Source of the DNA: Synechococcus sp. MU1643
GTDB lineage: Bacteria; Cyanobacteriota; Cyanobacteriia; PCC-6307; Cyanobiaceae
DNA: 64,000 bases
Reading direction: 5' to 3'
Assembly (NCBI RefSeq): GCF_020514095.1
Contig: NZ_VTKY01000002.1
Location: 186,001 to 250,000 of the forward strand
The translations under genes and the position numbers were made by a program. Below, piece by piece: positions 15,141-22,063 of this stretch; the stretch's first letter is position 1, and each line of letters starts with the position of its first letter. The notes under the pieces are model-generated. The model did no database searches, had not been told where the DNA came from, and saw only the letters and a program-made list of their open reading frames with translations.

Positions 15141-15349
15141 CAACGCTGATCTGACTCCTCCCCTTCAAAAGAGGAGTCAGGCCGTTGCTTGCTGTGTCGG
15201 CGCGGGATGGTAACGCTGACACTCAGCGCCCAATGGTCATTGGAGAAACCATTGGATGGAAGGCCCATGCGACTGAAACTTCCAAACAAAGTATGGAATG
15301 TAGGTCGGATGCACGTGCTTTAGATGTTGCCAGGAGCAGTTTCAAATGA
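15141..15349 (+). repeat. Multi-hairpin repeat, copy 10 (long subtype)
   Basis: Outer arms CGCTGA (15144-15149) and TCAGCG (15223-15228). Perfect 10-bp inner stem CTGACTCCTC (15151-15160) with GAGGAGTCAG (15171-15180). The extra hairpin TGTCGGCG (15195-15202) with CGCTGACA (15214-15221) is shared in position with copy 4. The second hairpin CCAATGGT (15230-15237) with ACCATTGG (15248-15255) is perfect. Confidence 0.88.
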
Positions 15350-15375
15350 GCAGCGGCATTGTTGTGATGTCTAGT

Positions 15376-15455
15376 GACGACTAGTCGACACCTTGAGCAG
15401 AAAACAGGTGTCAGCTCTCGGATCATTGCCCAATAACCATGGTTGGCCAAAGGGA
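15376..15455 (+). repeat. Multi-hairpin repeat, degenerate copy 11
   Basis: GACACCT...AGGTGTC forms the first stem with different bases from the other copies. Then ATTGCCCAAT and CCATGGTTGG stand where the second hairpin is expected. Spacing and order match the family, but primary sequence is mostly lost; assignment is tentative. Confidence 0.4.
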
Positions 15456-15571
15456 GCTAAGTGCTGTGTTCCCGCCGACGCAAATCGCTGCCACAAGCAT
15501 TCCGAAGTAAAAGAGATTGAAGTACCCAAGATGTGTTTCGGGTACCCAAATATCAATTTCCTTTTTGGGCA

Positions 15572-15706
15572 TCACCCCATCCCGATTTGAGAAAGGATCC
15601 CTTGACCGGTGAGTAGCTCAGTGCCAAGACCAATGATGAAACCCATCATTGCCAGGCGGCCATTCCAGGTTTCAGCGAAAGACGAGAAGCCGAACTTGCT
15701 GTTCAT
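15572..15706 (-). CDS. hli: High-light-inducible protein (Hli)
   Basis: 44 residues from ATG 15706 (MNSKFGFSSFAETWNGRLAM). The chlorophyll-binding helix motif AExxNGRxAMxGFxxG is complete and is followed by LTGQGILSQIGMG. Single-helix thylakoid proteins of this family bind chlorophyll and carotenoid during stress and photosystem assembly. They are often carried by islands and cyanophages. This copy lies just inside the right boundary of the island. A second hli is at 17428-17664, outside it. Confidence 0.9.
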   Translation of the reverse strand: MNSKFGFSSFAETWNGRLAMMGFIIGLGTELLTGQGILSQIGMG

Positions 15707-15964
15707 AGCATCGTTAAGAAACGTAACAATCTTACAGGCGTTCTTCTGCCTCTGTTGTGCCAAATGAATCAACCAGCTCCACAAGCTTTACCTCTGAGCC
15801 TTATGCGGTTTTGACAACTCTTGGGAGCCTCCCGAGCGAACACGGAGTCAGGTCAGTTAACGCCCCTGCCCCAGCCCACTGTCTCGGGCTTAGAAACCAG
15901 TCGTGCTCAACGGTCTGGCCAGTGATTTGAAGGTTTTATCGATTTCGGCTTTCAGCTTGATGGT

Positions 15965-16010
15965 CTCCCTTGCAAGGAGATTGTCACTGATTCGATCCCA
16001 GTGTCGCCCA
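15965..16010 (+). repeat. attR-like repeat: diverged 3' half of tRNA-Val
   Basis: 46 nt matching tRNA-Val 2535-2580 at 43 positions, same orientation, ending TGTCGCCCA. The 5' half of a tRNA is absent. The anticodon position reads TGC instead of TAC, but with no D-arm or 5' acceptor strand this is not a functional tRNA. It marks the right end of the island. Outside it and the hli gene I see nothing in 15707-16054. Confidence 0.7.
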
Positions 16011-16054
16011 TCTCAAAATCCAGTACTGCTCTGGGTTGTCCCGAGATTGATGCA

Positions 16055-16219
16055 TCAGCTTGCTAACGCTTGCTCGCCAGAGCCATCGGTTGCTGGCTGG
16101 GAGCCGAACTCGCCACGCAAGACGCCTTCCGCCTTTCGCATCATTTTGAGGCAGGTCTCCCTGTCAACAGCGGCGTAGGCAGCGTCCATGCATTTCACAT
16201 ACTGCTCCTCAGGGGTCAC
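16055..16219 (-). CDS. 54-residue small protein, unknown
   Basis: From GTG 16219 the frame reads VTPEEQYVKCMDAAYAAVDR, then ETCLKMMRKAEGVLRGEFGS to TGA. It is helical and charged with two Cys 12 residues apart. A GAGGAG precedes the internal ATG of MDAAYAA, so a shorter start is possible. Protein-like composition supports a real gene. No family recognised. Region 16220-16611 beyond it holds nothing I can assign. Confidence 0.45.
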   Translation of the reverse strand: MTPEEQYVKCMDAAYAAVDRETCLKMMRKAEGVLRGEFGSQPATDGSGEQALAS

Positions 16220-16611
16220 AAGCCGTTCGCCATTGGGTGGAGTATCGATCCGATGCGTATGGCTCGCCGTAGCTGGAATTACTCATCCCAAACACGGTTT
16301 GAAGTGAGGTTCGAGACGACTTTTGAAACGCTGTGGTGTGCAGGGCAGGGAGGTGTGCAAAGGTAGAACTACGCCAAAGAGCCTGATTGAAGGCCCACTG
16401 CGCGAGATCCGATAACTCGATTCCATGAACCGAAGATCCAGCACTCCCCCAAGGGAGTGGCGAAAGGCTGGCATTAATGCCAGTCGAATTGACCTCAGCG
16501 GCTATGCATCGGCCCAACATCGTCGTTTTTTGAAAGAGGAAGCAGATCAGGGCTCAAGGGAGCCAAGACATCACTGACAACACCCTTGCCAATAGTGGGG
16601 TGAAGCCTTAC

Positions 16612-16707
16612 TCAGCCGTTGCCGCCGTCATCCATGCCGCGTCGGATCAGGCTCTGCGTTAGCCAGAGCAGACTGATGAAACCGGCGGTGACGATCAACA
16701 GAGTCAA
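16612..16707 (-). CDS. 31-residue membrane peptide
   Basis: From TTG 16707, directly after an in-frame TGA, the frame encodes a helix TLLIVTAGFISLLWLTQSLI followed by RRGMDDGGNG. One membrane helix and a short charged tail. The uncommon start and lack of a ribosome binding site keep confidence low. Confidence 0.35.
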   Translation of the reverse strand: MTLLIVTAGFISLLWLTQSLIRRGMDDGGNG

Positions 16708-16793
16708 GGTTCAGGCTGTGATGCGGATGTTGAGACGTTGCTCGGCTGGCCACCACATCATCATTGGAAGGCAGGCCTCAAAGGCATTTGGTG

Positions 16794-16979
16794 ATGCAGT
16801 TGTTCTTGGCGCTTGTGGTTTCTGTGGTTCTGCTTGTGGGGCTTACTGCGTTGCTAGCGACAGGCAGCTTGTCGTTCTCTAGAAACGCTGCATGGTTGTT
16901 GGAACGCCAAAGCAACGTATGGATGACTGGAATCGTGTCCCTTGCTTCCGCTGCGGCGGTGCTTGCTTTGCAGCGCTAA
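16794..16979 (+). CDS. Two-helix membrane protein, unknown
   Basis: 61 residues from ATG 16794. The hydrophobic segment QLFLALVVSVVLLVGLTALL is followed by a polar loop (RNAAWLLERQSN) and a second weakly hydrophobic helix (TGIVSLASAAAVLAL). Convergent with the gene at 17065-17370. No family recognised. Confidence 0.5.
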   Translation: MQLFLALVVSVVLLVGLTALLATGSLSFSRNAAWLLERQSNVWMTGIVSLASAAAVLALQR

Positions 16980-17064
16980 CCCGTCCCGCTTAGACGTCTC
17001 AACAAGCTTGACCCATCCCCCAAGGGCGGAGCGGGACGGGTGGCTTGTCACCAGGAGGCCTTGG

Positions 17065-17370
17065 TCAGCGGCTGCTAGAGCGTTTGCGAACCACCCGGGG
17101 AGTTTCACGCTCAGTTTTGGCATCCTCTTCAGACACCGTCTTATCTTCGCCGGCCGCTTCTCCCTGCAGGGGCTCATCGTCGGGTTCCTGCGCTTCAATC
17201 ACCCCAAGCACCATGGCGGCTTCCAGCTGATCGCTCATGTCACCGATGGTGAGCAGAGCTTTCAAGACCAGTTGGGCACGAGGCGCTTTCGGCAGGCCGG
17301 GACGGAGCTTCTTGGTGGTGTTCCACAGCTCTAGGGCCACTTCCTTTAGCAGTTCCTTGTCAGCAGCCAT
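17065..17370 (-). CDS. Conserved-type hypothetical protein
   Basis: 101 residues. The N-terminal helical part (ADKELLKEVALELWNTTKKL, then RAQLVLKALLTIGDMSDQLE) is followed by an acidic and then basic disordered tail (ending RVVRKRSSSR). It has the look of a soluble conserved picocyanobacterial protein. Function unknown. It follows the hli gene at 17428 on the same strand with a 57-bp gap. Confidence 0.7.
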   Translation of the reverse strand: MAADKELLKEVALELWNTTKKLRPGLPKAPRAQLVLKALLTIGDMSDQLEAAMVLGVIEAQEPDDEPLQGEAAGEDKTVSEEDAKTERETPRVVRKRSSSR

Positions 17371-17427
17371 TCGATTCGAACGTGAATCGCACCATTCTCG
17401 TCATCGGGGGGTGATCCCCATCCCGAA

Positions 17428-17664
17428 TCAGAAGCAGAAGGGCAGGAATTGGGTGCGGCAGGCGGCATAGCCATCCACCAGGGGACCTAAGCCGATCTGG
17501 TGAACGATGCCTGCACCGGTGAGCCCTTCGGTGATGATTCCGATCACGATGCCGAGCATGGCGGCACGGCCGTTGAAGCGTTCAGCCTTTTTGAGCTGCT
17601 CCATATGGATGTCGCGGGCGGCGACACCCTGGAACCAAGAATCGTTGGCTTGGGGAGATTTCAT
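17428..17664 (-). CDS. hli: High-light-inducible protein (Hli)
   Basis: 78 residues from ATG 17664 (MKSPQANDSWFQGVAARD); a TTG nine bases upstream is the alternative. The helix KAERFNGRAAMLGIVIGIIT carries the ExxNGRxAMxG chlorophyll-binding motif and is followed by LTGAGIVHQIGLG. Thylakoid membrane protein for photoprotection and pigment handling. Longer than the island copy because of extra N- and C-terminal residues. Confidence 0.9.
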   Translation of the reverse strand: MKSPQANDSWFQGVAARDIHMEQLKKAERFNGRAAMLGIVIGIITEGLTGAGIVHQIGLGPLVDGYAACRTQFLPFCF

Positions 17665-17701
17665 CGAACTCAAGCTGTTGTTATAAAGCTTAATCCGAAA
17701 A

Positions 17702-18439
17702 TCAGTTTTTCAGCAGCAGACGTTCCCCCGGTGTTGGATCGGTCCAGCGGCTGCTGGCCGGCAGCTGGGCTCCAGTGCTGGCCACAGATCCTTTCATTTG
17801 CAGGGCCCGACTCAGGGCGCCGCCAAAGCGCACATCGCCGCCGGAGGTGCTGGCGAGCACCGTGGTGGGTCGGAAGCGTTCCACCAGTTGCGGCACTACG
17901 GAGCAGCCCTTAACAAACGCCCCAAGCGCGGGCAACCCCAGGTCCACCATCGGCGTGATCACGGCATCCAGCGGTTGCGGCTCCAGGGCTGGATCGAGAA
18001 AACCATGGGGTTCCAGGTAGAGCGATCCGGCCGGATGCTCGAGCAGATAACCGTTTTCCACCATCGGCACCGGTGCACCGGCGCTGGCCTGCACCTGCAA
18101 GCCCTGGTGGGTGGTGCTTTCTCCGGGGGAGAGGGCTTGCACGCTGGTGAAGCCCAGGCGTTCCACCACCCGTGTTGCGGTCACCGATCCAATGACGGGC
18201 AGATCCTTGGGCAGCAACGCCAAGGTTTCCGGATGGGCGTGGTCCGCGAGTCCTTGGGTGAGCAGTAGCAGGTTCAGCTTCTCGGGTACCTTGCGCTCGC
18301 AGGGAAGCTCCCCTTTGAGAAGCCATTCTCCCGGGGGGAAACTCAGGCTGCCGCGCAGCCAGGGATCTACCAGAACGCGGAGATCATCGAATTCGAGCAA
18401 CCAGCCATTGGCTCCGTAGTAGGTAGCGGCCAGGGTCAT
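17702..18439 (-). CDS. MBL-fold metal-dependent hydrolase-like protein
   Basis: 245 residues with the metallo-beta-lactamase-like layout of UlaG/YtnP-type proteins. YYGANGWLLEFDDLRVLVDP is at the N-terminus, the motif LLLTQGLADHAHPETL near residues 57-72 replaces HxHxDH, and YLEPHGFLDP lies near 141-150. Because the canonical first His of the metal motif is missing, catalysis is uncertain. Its ATG overlaps the stop of the Fur-type gene, so the two are translationally coupled. Substrate unknown. Confidence 0.8.
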   Translation of the reverse strand: MTLAATYYGANGWLLEFDDLRVLVDPWLRGSLSFPPGEWLLKGELPCERKVPEKLNLLLLTQGLADHAHPETLALLPKDLPVIGSVTATRVVERLGFTSVQALSPGESTTHQGLQVQASAGAPVPMVENGYLLEHPAGSLYLEPHGFLDPALEPQPLDAVITPMVDLGLPALGAFVKGCSVVPQLVERFRPTTVLASTSGGDVRFGGALSRALQMKGSVASTGAQLPASSRWTDPTPGERLLLKN

Positions 18440-18846
18440 GACGGATTTTGCTGCCGCTCGCGGCAGTCGCTGCAGAGACCGAAGAATTCAAGCGTGTGAA
18501 ACAGGAGATCGAAGCCTTTGCGCCCGTCTTTGGGCACCTCCAGGTCGTGAATTGGGCAGTGGTCGAGCGCTTGTGTCTTGCCGCAATCGACGCAGGTGAG
18601 GTGGTGGCGATCCCGCTCCAGCGGCGCGTAGAGAGCTTCTCCATTGGGTAGGTGGCGGCAGCGCACCAGCCCACGTTGCTGCAGCTGACGCAGATTGCGG
18701 TACACCGTGGCCAGGCCCATGGCTTGGTCGGGCTCCAGGCTGCGGTGCAGTTGCTGACCGCTCATCTCATCACCACAGGCCTGCAGGCTCGCCAGCAAAA
18801 CCTTCTGGCGGGCATTGATCTGGCTGGAAGGGCGGCGAGTGGCCAT
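18436..18846 (-). CDS. zur: Fur-family transcriptional regulator, Zur-like
   Basis: 136 residues. The winged-helix DNA-binding part contains GLATVYRNLRQLQQRGLV (about 44-61), the usual Fur recognition helix. The dimerisation half has HHLTCVDCGKTQALDHCPIH and, near the C-terminus, CSDCRE, giving the two CxxC structural zinc pairs. HxH residues for sensing are present. Zur is favoured because the homolog in strain WH8102 is known to activate the bmtA metallothionein, and a metallothionein lies 3.8 kb away; PerR or Fur cannot be excluded. Cotranscribed with the MBL-fold gene (overlapping stop/start). Confidence 0.85.
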   Translation of the reverse strand: MATRRPSSQINARQKVLLASLQACGDEMSGQQLHRSLEPDQAMGLATVYRNLRQLQQRGLVRCRHLPNGEALYAPLERDRHHLTCVDCGKTQALDHCPIHDLEVPKDGRKGFDLLFHTLEFFGLCSDCRERQQNPS

Positions 18847-18896
18847 GGCTTTAAAGAGCGACCAACCAGCGCCTACTCAACATCACAGCGCTGGAT

Positions 18897-19805
18897 TCAG
18901 CCACCGATTAGCTGCTCGCTCAAGCTCCAGAGTCGCCGTCGTTCGGCGGATTGGCTTGCTCCTGGGGCAACTCGGCAGAGCGTCGGTGCACCCCGCAATC
19001 CGCCGAACTGCTCAGGGCCGTAGTGCTCGCCACCCTGCGCCGTTGCCGCGGTGGCGGCATGCAGTTGCGGCAGTGCACCCATGCAGGCGCTCTGAAAAAG
19101 GGGATCCATCAGCCGGTAGGCCAGGGCCTCGAAGCGGTTGCCGACGCTGGCGATCGCGGTGGGTTGGAGTTCCGTGCGCGCGACGCCGGGATGGGCCGCC
19201 AAGGAGCGGATGGGGCTGTCCTGCTCGCGCAGGCGTGCATCCAGCTCGAGGGCAAACATCACGTTGGCAAGTTTGCTTTGGCCATAGGCCCCATAGCGGT
19301 CGTAACCCTTGCTCCAACTGGGGTCATCCCAGCGGATCTTGCCGAAGTACTGCGCCCCGGAGGTCACCGTCACCACGCGGGGATCGGGCCGGTTCTGCAG
19401 CAGCGGCAGCAGGGCCTGGGTCAGGGCCATGTGCCCCAGGTGATTTACCCCGAACTGCAGTTCATGCCCCTGGGCGGTGATGCGACGCGGCGGTGCCATC
19501 ACACCTGCGTTGTTGATCAGCAGATCAAGGCAGCCGTAGCGCTCGCCCACGGTGGCCGCCGCCCTTTGCACGCTGGTCAGGTCCGCCAGATCCAGGTCCA
19601 CCAGATCCACCGCTCCTCCGTTCCGGTCTTGAAGCAAGTCTTGTTTGGCCGTCTCGGCTTTGCGGGGGCTGCGGCACGCCAGCACCACAGTGGCCCCGCA
19701 GCGTTTCAAGGCGCGCGCGGTTTCAAGGCCCAAACCGCTGTTGGCCCCAGTGATCAGGGCAATGCGCCCTTGCTGGTTCGGGATGTCAGCCGCGGACCAA
19801 CCCAT
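18897..19805 (-). CDS. Short-chain dehydrogenase/reductase
   Basis: 302 residues. The NADP-binding motif TGANSGLGLETARAL is at about 19-33, NNAGVM at about 97-102, and the catalytic pair is YGAYGQSKLANVMF (Tyr-x3-Lys) with an upstream Ser in TVTSGAQYFG. Overall it resembles retinol-dehydrogenase/protochlorophyllide-reductase-like SDRs. The substrate is unknown. Next to the Fur gene on the same strand, but 50 bp apart, so cotranscription is possible. Confidence 0.9.
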   Translation of the reverse strand: MGWSAADIPNQQGRIALITGANSGLGLETARALKRCGATVVLACRSPRKAETAKQDLLQDRNGGAVDLVDLDLADLTSVQRAAATVGERYGCLDLLINNAGVMAPPRRITAQGHELQFGVNHLGHMALTQALLPLLQNRPDPRVVTVTSGAQYFGKIRWDDPSWSKGYDRYGAYGQSKLANVMFALELDARLREQDSPIRSLAAHPGVARTELQPTAIASVGNRFEALAYRLMDPLFQSACMGALPQLHAATAATAQGGEHYGPEQFGGLRGAPTLCRVAPGASQSAERRRLWSLSEQLIGG

Positions 19806-19844
19806 GGATCAAGGAAGAGTGGCGCCATTGTGCCGAGTTTGCTT

Positions 19845-20658
19845 TCAGGGGCGTCGTGCCAGGACCTCCAGCACGGTTGGTCCAACCCAGTAGCAACCAG
19901 GATCAGCATGGGTACGGGCGATTTCGTCCTGAGCCTCCAGTGCTTTCGTCCGCATTCCAGTGGCCGAGCTGTTGGAGTTGCTGGCCGAACACCAGAACAA
20001 ACCGCTCCATCCATTGCCCGGCCATGGAGGTGGCATCACCCAACACGGGGATTGGCTTCAAGTGCTCGATCTGCCATCCGCCCTGGTGCAGCAAACCGGG
20101 TAGTTTCCGGTTCACGTCGGGATCGCCCCCGTCCTGACGAAAACTTGTTTAACAGGCCTTGCCAATCCGCTGAATCGCCTGCCCGTGGGGATGCAGCCCG
20201 AAGGTGTCCCAGTGAACGTATTCATGGAGGAGCCAACGGCCGCCCGGTGCGATGCATTGGGACACACCAGTAAGGATGGGCTCCAATTGGGGCAAGAACA
20301 TGGCCACCCAGCGGAACCAGATCAGATCGAAGGATTCCTCCGGCCAGGGATCGCTGAGTAAATCTTGTTGGCGGAGCTCCAGTTGATGCAAGCCGGCCAG
20401 CTCTGCCATGCGGCGACCCGACGCCACTTAATCCTCACTGCGCTCCAACCCCAGGACGCGACCTTGGGCACCCACAACGTCGGCCAAATCTGCTGCAGCG
20501 AAACCTGGCCCCGCCCCTAGGTCGAGGACGGACTGACCCTTTTGAAGCCCGGCGCGCTGCCAGGCGGCTTGTGCAATCGGGCGCCAGAGGGTGTGCTGAA
20601 AGCGCAGGCGTTCAAGCTCCTCGGTGTGCGTTCCGAGCAGATAGGGGGTCTCCGGCAT
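19845..20658 (-). pseudogene. SAM-dependent methyltransferase, broken by two stops and a frameshift
   Basis: The frame starts MPETPYLLGTHTEELERLRF and contains the SAM motif VLDLGAGPGFAAADLADVVG. It is stopped by TAA at 20428-20430 (after GLERSED). It continues in the same frame through FDLIWFRWVAMFLPQLEPIL to a second TAA at 20149-20151, then through GLLHQGGWQIEHLKPIPVLG. Near 19950-19985 the homology moves to another frame (RTKALEAQDEIARTHADPGC) and ends at 19845. The full product would be about 270 residues, a class I methyltransferase. Either a recent pseudogene or sequence errors. Confidence 0.8.
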
Positions 20659-20678
20659 GGCGGCCCGTGCGCCTGGGC

Positions 20679-20936
20679 TCAGTCCTCTGGGAAGAGCAGC
20701 TCGGCCAGTTCGTCGGCGTCCACGTCGTAGACGCGGGCCAGGCTGGTTTCGATGGCGCTGGTCACCTCACCGGGGAGAAACCGCATGGAGTTCAGTGCGT
20801 CTTCGGCGATGTCATCGGTGAGCAGCTTGTCGTCGCTGTCCAGCTTTTCGTCATTGATCACCGCCATCACCCAGCTCTGATAGGCGTAGACCAGATCTGA
20901 GAACTCGAGTTCGGGATCGTTTAGGTCCAGCGCCAT
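20679..20936 (-). CDS. Small acidic conserved protein
   Basis: 85 residues, strongly acidic, MALDLNDPELEFSDLVYAYQ to LARVYDVDADELAELLFPED. It resembles small conserved proteins found throughout marine Synechococcus and Prochlorococcus. Function unknown. Divergent from the gene at 20982 with a 45-bp shared promoter region. Confidence 0.8.
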   Translation of the reverse strand: MALDLNDPELEFSDLVYAYQSWVMAVINDEKLDSDDKLLTDDIAEDALNSMRFLPGEVTSAIETSLARVYDVDADELAELLFPED

Positions 20937-20981
20937 GGTGCGAATAGCCAGTCACCCCAGTTTGACCTTTCGCAGGAGAGG

Positions 20982-21443
20982 ATGAACAGCATGGATTCCG
21001 CTGATGCCACTGGCCTGCAGGCCACGCTGTTTGATTTTTCAATTGCTGAGCTGGTGCGGCAACACCGAGAGAGCTTCCAACCCCTGTGGACGGCAGAAAG
21101 TTGGGTGAAGCTGCTGATTTGGTTGTCGCTGAATTGCGGCAGCTCCGGGGATGAAGCCGGCATGGCCCGTTTCGTCGAGGCGCTTGGACCAAGCCTCACC
21201 ACCCGGATGCGGCGGGTGTTCTTTGAGCGGGAGCTGGAGGCCCTCGATCTTCAGGTGATGGCCGATCCGGCTGAGCAGCAGGTGCTGGTGCTGCCGATGG
21301 GCCCGGGTGTTCCCCTTGATCTGGAGCGTGCTGCCACGGTGATTGAGCAAGTGCAGTTGCAGGGCCATGTGGTGGCTGACCAAGCGCGTTGGCAGCAGCT
21401 CGATGCTGTGGTGGCGATTCCTCGTTTGGAGGCTGCGGCATGA
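20982..21443 (+). CDS. Conserved-type hypothetical protein
   Basis: 153 residues. An AGGAGAGG ribosome binding site precedes ATG 20982. Contains FDFSIAELVRQHRESFQPLW and TTRMRRVFFERELEALDLQV; alpha/beta and soluble, without membrane segments. Its TGA overlaps the ATG of the oxygenase gene (ATGA), so the two form a coupled operon. Function unknown; possibly a partner of the oxygenase. Confidence 0.75.
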   Translation: MNSMDSADATGLQATLFDFSIAELVRQHRESFQPLWTAESWVKLLIWLSLNCGSSGDEAGMARFVEALGPSLTTRMRRVFFERELEALDLQVMADPAEQQVLVLPMGPGVPLDLERAATVIEQVQLQGHVVADQARWQQLDAVVAIPRLEAAA

Positions 21444-22063
21444 ACCTGATCGGGCGCTACAGCAATCCCGGTTACGTCTCGGTAGCGGATGCGGTGTGTG
21501 AATTCTTCGACCGCCGGGGCGATTTGCAGCGGCCTGGCGTGGCCTTCGGGCCCGAGGGTGAGGGGGAACCGGCGAAGCAGAGCACCGACATCAGCCTGGT
21601 GGCGATTGATCGCTCAGAACCCGAATCCTTCGCCCTCTCGCAACTGATTCTGCGTGGGGTCATGGCCGGCTTGGAGCGCTATCTCAAGGAGCGGCCGCTG
21701 TTCCGGCAGTGCTGCCCGCAGCAGAGCCTTTATGTGAATCCGATCTTCAACCTCCAGCACTACGCCCCGGGGGAAGGGTTCAAGCGTTGGCACTGCGATT
21801 GGACCATCAGTGATGAGGCCACCGAACCCGTGCACCGGGTGCTGGCTTGGATTCTTTATTGCAACGATGTTGATGAGGCCGGCACTGAGTTCCACTGGCA
21901 GGACCATCACGAACCGGCGGAGCGGGGCAAGTTGGTGATCTTTCCCGCTGGTCCGTCCCACATCCACCGCGGACGGATCAATGAGAGCGCTAGCAAGTTG
22001 ATCGCCACTGGTTGGATCAATGCCGGACGCCAGGAGGACTACCTACGGCGTCTCGCCCGCTGA
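21440..22063 (+). CDS. 2-oxoglutarate/Fe(II)-dependent oxygenase (prolyl-hydroxylase type)
   Basis: 207 residues from ATG 21440, which overlaps the preceding stop. The Fe(II) ligands are visible as FKRWHCDWTISD (HxD) near residues 114-125 and FPAGPSHIHRGR with the distal His and the 2OG-binding Arg near 172-183, in the P4Hc-type fold (2OG-FeII_Oxy_3). Substrate unknown; such proteins hydroxylate proteins or free amino acids. An mscS remnant lies on the opposite strand at its 3' end. Confidence 0.85.
   Translation: MNLIGRYSNPGYVSVADAVCEFFDRRGDLQRPGVAFGPEGEGEPAKQSTDISLVAIDRSEPESFALSQLILRGVMAGLERYLKERPLFRQCCPQQSLYVNPIFNLQHYAPGEGFKRWHCDWTISDEATEPVHRVLAWILYCNDVDEAGTEFHWQDHHEPAERGKLVIFPAGPSHIHRGRINESASKLIATGWINAGRQEDYLRRLAR

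Larger units (their letters stand above)
2581..16010. mobile_element. Genomic island integrated at tRNA-Val
   Basis: About 13.4 kb bounded by the tRNA 3' end and its diverged copy. By eye it is clearly AT-richer than the flanks, with long stretches without convincing genes, many tiny ORFs, degraded phage-like genes and an interspersed repeat family found nowhere else in the window. The payload includes flavodoxin, CpcL-like linker, ferredoxin, metallothionein and Hli. I found no integrase, transposase or replication gene, so the element is probably immobile now or was mobilised in trans. The three mismatches between the tRNA repeats suggest an old insertion. Confidence 0.6.

Noticed and set aside
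6257-15289. A conserved protein encoded on the minus strand of the repeats (for example ...SVQRYLTG...)
   Set aside because: Length differences between copies are not multiples of three, stop codons interrupt the matching frame in copies 2 and 3, and changes follow base pairing rather than codon position.
6289-15349. The repeats as integron attC sites between gene cassettes
   Set aside because: They share orientation and hairpins, but the conserved ends GTTRRRY/RYYYAAC of attC are absent. Sequence is conserved well beyond the stems, and no integron integrase or regular one-gene-per-repeat pattern is seen.
6289-15349. The repeats as MITEs or insertion sequences
   Set aside because: The two ends (AACGCTGA... 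and ...CAAATGA) are not inverted repeats of each other, I see no target-site duplications, and all copies have one orientation, which random transposition would not give.
15965-16010. A tRNA-Ala(TGC)
   Set aside because: Only the 3' half of a tRNA is present, the 5' acceptor strand and D-arm are missing, and the sequence matches tRNA-Val apart from three bases.
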